From Sphingobium xenophagum NBRC 107872 (GTDB lineage Bacteria; Pseudomonadota; Alphaproteobacteria; Sphingomonadales; Sphingomonadaceae), in contig NZ_BARE01000011.1 in the NCBI RefSeq assembly GCF_000367345.1, positions 154,337 to 218,336 of the forward strand: a DNA stretch of 64,000 bases. Reading direction: 5' to 3'. Positions 57,928 through 64,000 of the stretch are shown here, one piece after another; within the stretch, counting starts at the first letter, position 1, and each line of letters begins with the position of its first letter. The notes beneath the pieces are model-generated. The model saw only the letters and a list, made by a program, of their open reading frames with translations, had not been told where the DNA came from and made no database searches. A program made the translations under genes and the position numbers.

Positions 57928-59347
57928 GGACGGCTTCCAGACCAAGCACCGACACGGCCTGCCCCTGCTCCCGGTGCCAGAGGCGCAGCAGCAGATTGGC
58001 GGCGGCGTCAAGGCGATAGGCAGCGGACCCGCGGACGTCGGAGAGGGGGGCATAGTCGGCGCGCAGCGCGTCAGCCGCCTTTTCCACCGTCGCCAGCGTG
58101 AAAGGCTGACCCGTCAGCGCGGCTTCGCACATCGGCGCCCGGCGCGGCGTGGCCGCCAAGCCGCCAAAGGCGACACGCGCGCCGGTCACGATCCCGTCAG
58201 CGACCGCCAGATGAAACGCACCGCAGACCGCTGAAATATCGCTGTCGAAGCGGCGGGACAATTTGGCGATATGGATGATGGCTTGGGGATCGGGTCGCGG
58301 AATCCACAGGCTTTCGACAAATTCCCAGGGGCGACGATCCTGTTTGCCATAGTCGAGGAAATAGTCCTCCAGCGCCATCGTCCGTCGCCCGTCCCGGCTG
58401 CACAACGTCAGTTCCGCCCCAAGCGCGATGAAGGCAGGCGGTCCGTCCCCGATGGGCGATCCATTGGCGATATTGCCGCCGACCGTCCCGGCGTTGCGCA
58501 CCTGAAGCCCGCCGATCCGGCGGATAAGTTCGCCCAGATCGGGATGGAGGCGCGCAAAGGCGGCGTGGGCATCAGCATAGCGCACCCCCGCGCCCAGCCG
58601 GACGCCTGCGGGGCTTTCCTCGATCGTCTGCAATTCGGTAACTTCGCCCAGAAAGATCAGCGTGTCGATGCTCCGCAATCCCTTCGTCACCCAAAGGCCC
58701 ACATCGGTGGCGCCCGCGACCATGCGCGCATCGGGATGGTCGGCGAGCAGGTCGGCAAGGTCGGCTCCACTGCGCGGCGCGAACCAGCGGCGATCGCCAT
58801 GCTGGCCTGATGCTGCGGGCCGTTCGCGCAACGCCTTCAGCGCGACCGCGGTTGCCGTGTCGTCCCGCTCCAGCGGCCCGGTCGAATTGGCTGCGGCCAG
58901 GATGGGGCCATAGCCTGTGCAGCGGCACAGATTGCCCGCCAGCACGTCGGCGACCGGCAGGTCATGCCCGCTTGCCCCGACGCAGCGGCCATAGAGCGAC
59001 ATGACGAACCCCGGCGTGCAAAAGCCGCATTGCGAACTGCCATTGGCAGCCATGCACGCCTGCAACGGATTAAGCGCGCCGGCAGGCGCCAGGCTTTCGA
59101 CGGTCAGCAGTGCGCGACCATCCAGCATCGGCAAGAACAGGATACAGGCATTGACCGCGCGCCAGACGATAGCGTCGCCATCCAGATCGCCGACCAGCAC
59201 GGTGCAGGCACCGCAATCGCCCTCCGCGCAGCCCTCCTTGGTGCCGGTGCGGCACATCCTGTAGCGCAGATGATCGAGCAGGGTAGCGGTGGGATCGACA
59301 TCGGCGATCTCGACCAGATCGCCATCCAGCAGGAACTGCACGCTCAT
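57920..59347 (-). CDS. xdhA: Xanthine dehydrogenase, iron-sulfur/FAD subunit
   Basis: The 475-residue subunit combines two 2Fe-2S domains, GTKEGCAEGDCGACTVL (residues about 35-51) and CGFCTPGFVMSLY...CRCTGY. An FAD domain follows, with GATDVG and VRNAGTVGGNIANGSPIGDGPP. This is the XdhA layout of bacterial two-subunit xanthine dehydrogenase. It passes electrons from XdhB to NAD. It starts 1 nt after uraH and overlaps xdhB. Confidence 0.95.
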   Translation of the reverse strand: MSVQFLLDGDLVEIADVDPTATLLDHLRYRMCRTGTKEGCAEGDCGACTVLVGDLDGDAIVWRAVNACILFLPMLDGRALLTVESLAPAGALNPLQACMAANGSSQCGFCTPGFVMSLYGRCVGASGHDLPVADVLAGNLCRCTGYGPILAAANSTGPLERDDTATAVALKALRERPAASGQHGDRRWFAPRSGADLADLLADHPDARMVAGATDVGLWVTKGLRSIDTLIFLGEVTELQTIEESPAGVRLGAGVRYADAHAAFARLHPDLGELIRRIGGLQVRNAGTVGGNIANGSPIGDGPPAFIALGAELTLCSRDGRRTMALEDYFLDYGKQDRRPWEFVESLWIPRPDPQAIIHIAKLSRRFDSDISAVCGAFHLAVADGIVTGARVAFGGLAATPRRAPMCEAALTGQPFTLATVEKAADALRADYAPLSDVRGSAAYRLDAAANLLLRLWHREQGQAVSVLGLEAVHG

Positions 59348-59348
59348 T

Positions 59349-59681
59349 TCAACTGCCCCGATAGGTTGAATAGCCGTAGGGCGAGACGAGCAAGGGGACG
59401 TGATAATGGCTCCCATCGGCAATGCCGAAATCAATAATGACGGTGTCGAGGAAGGGCGGATCGGCCAGCGCAACGCCGCGACAAGCAAAATAGCGGGCAA
59501 TCGCGAATTCCAGCCGGTAGCGCCCCGGCGCGACCGGCGGCAGGCCGGGACATCGGCCATCGGCATCAGTCACACCGGCGAACAGGATCGTCCCGTCGCT
59601 ATGGAGCAGGCGCAGCGCGACGTCGGCGGCGGGGCAGCCATGGCTGGTGTCGAGGACATGGGTAGACAGGCTGGCCATCAT
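59349..59681 (-). CDS. uraH: 5-hydroxyisourate hydrolase
   Basis: The 110-residue transthyretin-like protein has LSTHVLDTSHGCPA at the start, the RYRLEF segment and the C-terminal YHVPLLVSPYGYSTYRGS with the YRGS tetrapeptide diagnostic of 5-hydroxyisourate hydrolase. It converts 5-hydroxyisourate, the urate oxidation product, to OHCU. ATG 59681 overlaps the monooxygenase stop (ATGA), with GAGGAGG just upstream. Confidence 0.93.
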   Translation of the reverse strand: MMASLSTHVLDTSHGCPAADVALRLLHSDGTILFAGVTDADGRCPGLPPVAPGRYRLEFAIARYFACRGVALADPPFLDTVIIDFGIADGSHYHVPLLVSPYGYSTYRGS

Positions 59682-61096
59682 GCTGCCTCCTCTTGGGGTT
59701 TTGGCCACTGCCCGACAAATTCCGCTTCGTCATAGGCCAGCAGATCAGCGACCAGCGCGGTGCGATCATCCAGAAAAAGCTGGTCGGTGATGCCGCGCAG
59801 CAGCCGGGGCAGCGCGGTTTGCAGGCCCGACAGGGCGGATGCCGACAGGCCCAGGCTTATGAGCGCTGAATAGTTGAAGGCGAACAGGCCGTGCAGCGCC
59901 GCTGCGCCAGCTTCGGTCCGGGGCGTCAGTTCAAAGCCCTCGCCCAGATAAGGATGCGCATCGATCAGTGCATTGGCGCTGCCGGGCGGAGGGGTGAAGC
60001 GATCGGCCCAGCGCGCGATATGCGGCGCGACCGCGCCCAGTTCGCTGCGCAGGCCGGGGTCGCTGACAAGGCCGGTCGACAGGATCACGAAATCGAAATC
60101 ATGCGTCCCCTGCGGCGTGGTCACGCGAACCTGATCGTCGATCAGATCGACCGACAGCCAGGGCGCACCTAGATGAAGGTCGAAGCCGGGCCAGGCGGCT
60201 GCGCGATCGAACGTGTCGTTGGTGGGCGGCTGATTATGGTCAAGGAACGACGCCATCACCGCATATTTGTCCGCGTCCGACAGCGCGGGATAGCGGCCGG
60301 TGAAACCGACCCGTTCCATGAATCGGATCGGGTTGATGCGCGGCAGCACGGCGCGACGTATGAAGACATGCGCCTCACCCACGCCAAGGCTCAGCGCCGC
60401 ATTGGCATTGTCGAAGGCAGAGGCCCCTCCCCCCAATATGCCGATGCGCTTGCCAGCGAGCGCGGCAAAATCAATCGGTTCGCTGGTATGGGCGTAGCGG
60501 TCGCGGGGCAAAGCGTCGCGGATCATGGCGGGCGTGTGCCATTCGCCACCGCCCTGTATGCCGGTCGCCAGTACCACCTTGCGCGCCAGCAGCGGCGGCT
60601 GGCCGGCCAGATGCAGGCGGTGAACGCCATCCCCCATCGGCTCGATCAGGGAGAGTTTGGTGTCGTTGCGCACCGGCAGGTTCAAGATACGACGATACCA
60701 GCGCAGATAGGCCATCCAGTCGCCACGTGCGATCTTGTCGACCGCCTCCCAGCCCGCCGCGCCATGCTGCGCTTCCCACCAGGCGCGATAGGCCAGCGCC
60801 GGAATACCGAAATCGATGGGGTTGAGTTCCTTGGGCGTGCGCAGGGTTATCATCCGCGCATAAGTGTCCCATGGACCTTCCAGCCCCGCAGGATTTTCGT
60901 CGATGACCAGGATATTGGACACACGCTCGCGCAGCAGGCCAAAGGCGGCGGCCAGGCCGCTCTGCCCGCCGCCGACGATGATGACGTCATGGACATGCCC
61001 ATCCGGGTGCGCGCGCGGACGGGTCCAGTCGGCGCCGCCATGGCCGATCAGGACGAGTTGCCGGGCCAGTTCGGATTCCAGCGCGGCCAGGCTCAT
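59678..61096 (-). CDS. FAD-dependent monooxygenase, candidate urate hydroxylase
   Basis: The 472-residue flavoprotein has an N-terminal helix, then FAD fold VHDVIIVGGGQSGLAAAFGLLRE (about 37-59) and a second NAD(P) fold GKRIGILGGGASAFDNANAAL near residue 216. This FMO-like design differs from HpxO. It lies between uraD and uraH, overlapping both by 4 nt. The window has no uricase (Uox, PuuD) although the rest of the urate pathway is complete, so it is the best candidate for urate to 5-hydroxyisourate. An FAD urate hydroxylase called HpyO is reported from other proteobacteria; whether this is its orthologue needs alignment. Confidence 0.75.
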   Translation of the reverse strand: MSLAALESELARQLVLIGHGGADWTRPRAHPDGHVHDVIIVGGGQSGLAAAFGLLRERVSNILVIDENPAGLEGPWDTYARMITLRTPKELNPIDFGIPALAYRAWWEAQHGAAGWEAVDKIARGDWMAYLRWYRRILNLPVRNDTKLSLIEPMGDGVHRLHLAGQPPLLARKVVLATGIQGGGEWHTPAMIRDALPRDRYAHTSEPIDFAALAGKRIGILGGGASAFDNANAALSLGVGEAHVFIRRAVLPRINPIRFMERVGFTGRYPALSDADKYAVMASFLDHNQPPTNDTFDRAAAWPGFDLHLGAPWLSVDLIDDQVRVTTPQGTHDFDFVILSTGLVSDPGLRSELGAVAPHIARWADRFTPPPGSANALIDAHPYLGEGFELTPRTEAGAAALHGLFAFNYSALISLGLSASALSGLQTALPRLLRGITDQLFLDDRTALVADLLAYDEAEFVGQWPKPQEEAA

Positions 61097-61533
61097 GCCA
61101 TATCCTCCAGTCGCAGCCGGACGATCTCGCCGATCTGGGCAAGCGCGGTTGCGATCTCCTCTTCGCGACCATGGCTGAGCCGCTGCTCCATGGCGGCCAA
61201 TATACCCGCCTTGTCGGTCATCCGCACGCAGATGATGAAGGGGAAATCGAAGCGCGCGCGATAGGCCGCGTTCAAGGCGTGGAACCGTGCATATTCTGGC
61301 GGAGTCAGTCGATCCAATCCTGCTGACGCCTGTTCAGCGGCGGAGGCATCGGTCAGCGTCTTGTCAATCGCCGCCTTGCCCGCCAGTTCGGGATGCGCGC
61401 GGATCAGCGCCAATTGTTCGTCGGGCGTCGCGTCATGGACAACTGCCATCAGGTCGGCATGGCGGTCTCCCGACGCGGGCCGTGCATCAGCGCGCGCCTC
61501 CACCCAGGGGCTATGTTCGAACAGCGCAGTCAA
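61093..61533 (-). CDS. uraD: OHCU decarboxylase
   Basis: The 146-residue protein has FEHSPWVEARA, LALIRAHPELAGKAAIDKTLT, the catalytic HPEL His and FDFPFIICVRM. It decarboxylates OHCU to S-allantoin. It starts with TTG preceded by GGAGGGG at about 8 nt and overlaps the hpxZ-like stop (TTGA). The usual N-terminal 20 or so residues before the FEHSPW motif are missing, so it is shorter than most homologues (about 165). Confidence 0.88.
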   Translation of the reverse strand: MTALFEHSPWVEARADARPASGDRHADLMAVVHDATPDEQLALIRAHPELAGKAAIDKTLTDASAAEQASAGLDRLTPPEYARFHALNAAYRARFDFPFIICVRMTDKAGILAAMEQRLSHGREEEIATALAQIGEIVRLRLEDMA

Positions 61534-61910
61534 TGCGTGTTCCCCTCCAGACTGACATGGGCCGATACGACCTTCCAGCCGTCCGCGAATTTGACCCAGC
61601 TCTGGGTCTGGCGGCCACGCCGCTCGCTATTGTCGCGGAAAAATTCGGCGTCGGCGGTAGCGAAACTGTCGCCATAGACGGTGATCGCCACCTTCCCCAA
61701 CTTGCGCTGCGGCGATCCGCCGCGGCCCTTGCGGAATTCGCGGATCTCCTCAATGCCATAGAGCACTTCGCCCACGCCATAACGGTTGGTGGTAGGCGCG
61801 TCATGGAACAGCGTGTCCATGGCGGGCACGTCATCCGCCATCAGCGCGCGCTCATATTCCATGAAGGCGGCGGTGACTTCGGCGAGCAGGATCGGATCGT
61901 CTATGGTCAT
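61530..61910 (-). CDS. HpxZ/AtzH-like protein (oxalurate catabolism)
   Basis: The 126-residue SnoaL-like protein contains YERALMADDVPAMDTLFHD, TNRYGVGEVLYGIEEIREFR and SWVKFADGWKVVSAHVS, the pattern of HpxZ/AtzH proteins. In purine degraders HpxZ is encoded with the oxalurate amidohydrolase HpxW; its activity is poorly known. It sits between puuE and uraD with 4-nt overlaps on both sides. It is compatible with the pucG product oxalurate, although no amidase partner is visible in the window. Confidence 0.8.
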   Translation of the reverse strand: MTIDDPILLAEVTAAFMEYERALMADDVPAMDTLFHDAPTTNRYGVGEVLYGIEEIREFRKGRGGSPQRKLGKVAITVYGDSFATADAEFFRDNSERRGRQTQSWVKFADGWKVVSAHVSLEGNTH

Positions 61911-62782
61911 GCGGGGTGGACCTCCATCCAGTGGCGGGCAATGTCGATGCGCCGGGCGACCCAGGCATCGCCGCTGGCGATGACATGGTCCAGGAAACGG
62001 GCGAGCGCGGCGGCGCGGGCGGGTCGCCCGGCGATGCGGCCATGCAGGCCGACCGACATCATCCGGCCACCCTCGGCACGCAGCTGATCGAACGTGTCGC
62101 GCAGATAGCGGAAGAACTGCTCGCCATCGGTAAAGCCGTTGAGCGCAACGCACTTCATGTCGTTGGCGTCGAGCGTGTAGGGGACGATCAGCTGCCCTTC
62201 TGCATAATAAGGCAGGTCGTCAGCATAGCTGTCCGCGTCATAGACGAAGCCACCTTCTTCGCGCACCAGCCGCGCGGTGTTGGGCGACGTGCGGCCCTGA
62301 TACCAGCCGAGCGGGCGAGTGCCGGTCAGCCTTTCGTGGAGCGCGATGGCCTGTGCGATATGGGCGCGTTCCACCTCTTCGGCGACATATTGATAGTCGA
62401 TCCATTTAAGGCCGTGGCTGGCGATTTCCCAATCCGCCACCAGCATGGCCTCTACCGCACCGGGGTTCATCGCCATGGCATTGGCGACGCCGAATATGGT
62501 CACGGGCAGGCCGCGTTCGGTGAACAGGCGATGCAAGCGCCAGAAACCGGCGCGGCTGCCATATTCATACAGGCTTTCCATCGCCATCGCCCGCGCCGGG
62601 TGGCTTGCCGCCCCGACCATGTCCGACAGGAAGGCTTCGGACCCTCGATCACCGTTAAGGACGCAATTTTCCGCGCCTTCTTCATAGTTGACGACGAACT
62701 GGACAGCGATACGCGCGCCGCCGGGCCAGCGCGGGTCCGGCGGGTGCTGGCCATAGCCGATCAGGTCACGGGAGAGCGTCAT
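61907..62782 (-). CDS. puuE: Allantoinase, polysaccharide-deacetylase type (PuuE)
   Basis: The 291-residue protein is a NodB-fold enzyme with ARIAVQFVVNYEEGAEN, VLNGDRGSEAFLSDM, ASHGLKWIDYQ, GWYQGRTSPNTARLV and YTLDANDMK, as in PuuE allantoinases. It opens S-allantoin to allantoate. It overlaps the pucG stop and the hpxZ-like start by 4 nt each (ATGA). ATG 62782 is used, since ATG 62791 would extend into pucG. Confidence 0.9.
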   Translation of the reverse strand: MTLSRDLIGYGQHPPDPRWPGGARIAVQFVVNYEEGAENCVLNGDRGSEAFLSDMVGAASHPARAMAMESLYEYGSRAGFWRLHRLFTERGLPVTIFGVANAMAMNPGAVEAMLVADWEIASHGLKWIDYQYVAEEVERAHIAQAIALHERLTGTRPLGWYQGRTSPNTARLVREEGGFVYDADSYADDLPYYAEGQLIVPYTLDANDMKCVALNGFTDGEQFFRYLRDTFDQLRAEGGRMMSVGLHGRIAGRPARAAALARFLDHVIASGDAWVARRIDIARHWMEVHPA

Positions 62783-64000
62783 GCGTCCCACGCCTCCAGC
62801 GCTGCCGGGACCGCTTCGCCGTGCGGCAGGGCGAAACCTTCGCGCAGCAGGCAGGCTTCCAGAGCGCCCAGCGTTATCAACACCTTATGCTTCATGGCAT
62901 TGTAGCCCATCGCGCCGATCCGCCAGATGCGGCCCTGCAACGGCCCGAAGGCGGTGCCGATCTCAATTTCGAAATGATCGCGCATGACGGCCCGGACCCG
63001 GTCATTATCGACGCCATCGGGGATGAAAACGCCGGTCACATTGGTCATGCGATGGGTGTCATCGCCAAACAAAGCGAGGCCCATGGCGCGCAACCCCGCG
63101 CTCATGGCCCGGCCTGCGGCGGCGTGGCGGGCATAGCGCGCCTCCAGCCCCTCCCCCAGCATCACGCGCGCACATTCCCGCGCTGCGTACAGCATGGATG
63201 TGGCTTCGGTATGGTGGTTCAACCGCTTGTCGGACCAGTAATCCATGATCATGGCGAGGTCGAAATAGTTGGAACCGATACGCGGGCCTGTGCCATCGAC
63301 GCTGTCGGCGTTGCGAATGCCCGCTTCGGTATGGCGTCGGGCGAAAATATGATCAGCCGCGCGATCCGAAATGGTGATGGGGGCAGAACCGGACGGGCCG
63401 CCAAGGCATTTTTGCAGCCCGCCAGTTACGACATCGACGCCCCATCGATCGGCGGCAATTTCCATGCCGCCGATGGTGGCGGTCGCGTCGACATAGCAGA
63501 GCGCGCCAGCCGCCCGGCACAGGTCGCCAAGGCCATCGAGCGGCTGGGCCATGGTCGTGGACGTGTCGCCATGAACGCAGGCCACGATCCTGGCGCCGGT
63601 GCGGGCGATGGCGGCGGCGATCGCCTCCATCGGCACGACTTCGCCCCAGGGCGCGTCGACGGTTTCGATGACCGCGCCGATACGGGTCAATATTTCACGC
63701 AGCAGCAGCCCGAAGCGACCAAAGTTGATCACCAGCACCGTGTCGCCCGGCGCGACCAGCGACACCAGCGCCGCCTCTATTCCCGCGCGGGCTGTCCCGT
63801 CGATCAACATGGTCCATTGGTTCTGCGTGCCGAAAATCGGGCGATAGAGCGCCATGACCTGGTTCATATAGCCGGTCATTTCCGGGTCGAACTGACCCAG
63901 CAGATCGGCCGCCATGGCGCGCAGCACGCGGGGATGGGCGTTGACCGGCCCCGGCCCCATCAACAGGCGTTGCGGCGGGTCGATTTCGCCAAAGAACGGC
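62779..64000 (-). CDS. pucG: Ureidoglycine-glyoxylate aminotransferase (PucG), partial at window edge
   Basis: At least 406 residues of a class V aminotransferase are encoded; the frame runs off the window end. It begins with FFGEIDPPQRLLMMGPGPVN, contains the PLP Lys in VTGGLQKCLGGPSG and the substrate region TEAGIRNADSVDGTGPRIGSNYFDL. The context of puuE, xdh and HpxZ-like genes marks it as PucG, which uses S-ureidoglycine and glyoxylate to make oxalurate and glycine. Alanine-glyoxylate aminotransferase is the alternative. Its 5' end lies outside the window. Confidence 0.85.
   Translation of the reverse strand, partial: PFFGEIDPPQRLLMGPGPVNAHPRVLRAMAADLLGQFDPEMTGYMNQVMALYRPIFGTQNQWTMLIDGTARAGIEAALVSLVAPGDTVLVINFGRFGLLLREILTRIGAVIETVDAPWGEVVPMEAIAAAIARTGARIVACVHGDTSTTMAQPLDGLGDLCRAAGALCYVDATATIGGMEIAADRWGVDVVTGGLQKCLGGPSGSAPITISDRAADHIFARRHTEAGIRNADSVDGTGPRIGSNYFDLAMIMDYWSDKRLNHHTEATSMLYAARECARVMLGEGLEARYARHAAAGRAMSAGLRAMGLALFGDDTHRMTNVTGVFIPDGVDNDRVRAVMRDHFEIEIGTAFGPLQGRIWRIGAMGYNAMKHKVLITLGALEACLLREGFALPHGEAVPAALEAWDA

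Overview
The window looks like chromosomal DNA of a sphingomonad (Sphingomonadaceae, e.g. Sphingobium or Novosphingobium). It is GC-rich, with many TonB-dependent receptors, dense operons joined by ATGA/TTGA overlaps, and LigF/LigG-type glutathione transferases, which are best known from lignin-degrading sphingomonads. I see no rRNA, tRNA, IS element or CRISPR array. All family calls come from reading motifs and comparing with remembered family members; no search was run.

Region 1 (1-7.4 kb): a phosphate-selective porin behind a PHO box; an operon of a beta-keto acid cleavage (BKACE) enzyme and a short-chain dehydrogenase resembling the LigD/LigL C-alpha dehydrogenases; a divergent XRE/MmyB regulator; a possible 50-residue ORF; a CDP-alcohol phosphatidyltransferase; a probable 60-nt small RNA; and a GH13 alpha-glucosidase. 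Region 2 (7.4-14.1 kb): a six-gene acyl-CoA degradation operon (acyl-CoA dehydrogenase, two thiolases, 3-hydroxyacyl-CoA dehydrogenase, enoyl-CoA hydratase, nitronate-monooxygenase-like flavoprotein), with a divergent TetR gene and a candidate operator between them.

Region 3 (14.1-26.7 kb): aromatic/lignin-dimer catabolism. A thioesterase and Nu-class GST pair is divergent from ligF-ligG-aldehyde dehydrogenase. These are followed by an aryl-alcohol-type dehydrogenase, a TonB receptor, an AraC regulator, a DoxX-like protein, a second aldehyde dehydrogenase and an AAHS-type aromatic acid transporter. With the LigD-like SDR and BKACE of region 1, this could supply most steps of beta-aryl ether cleavage through to an aromatic acid.

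Region 4 (26.7-37.1 kb): a frameshifted OprB-type porin; a TPP riboswitch driving a TonB receptor and TenA; an M3 oligopeptidase; HU; and an alr-dadA-ridA operon divergent from an Lrp regulator (D-amino acid catabolism). Region 5 (37.1-43.5 kb): an envelope redox operon of Planctomycete-type DUF1592 multidomain protein, HXXSHH (DUF1552) protein, ankyrin lipoprotein, cytochrome c' and cytochrome b561.

Region 6 (43.5-64 kb): purine salvage and catabolism. It holds an exported adenosine-deaminase-like protein, an exported NUP-family protein, a TonB receptor and a LysR regulator, then a phosphoribosyltransferase and a LOG protein. A continuous minus-strand operon follows, reading pucG, puuE, hpxZ-like, uraD, FAD monooxygenase, uraH, xdhA, xdhB, xdhC, guaD, adenine deaminase. 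Together these could take adenine and guanine to xanthine, urate, allantoin and then oxalurate plus glycine. No classical uricase is visible, so the FAD monooxygenase between uraD and uraH is the prime candidate for that step.
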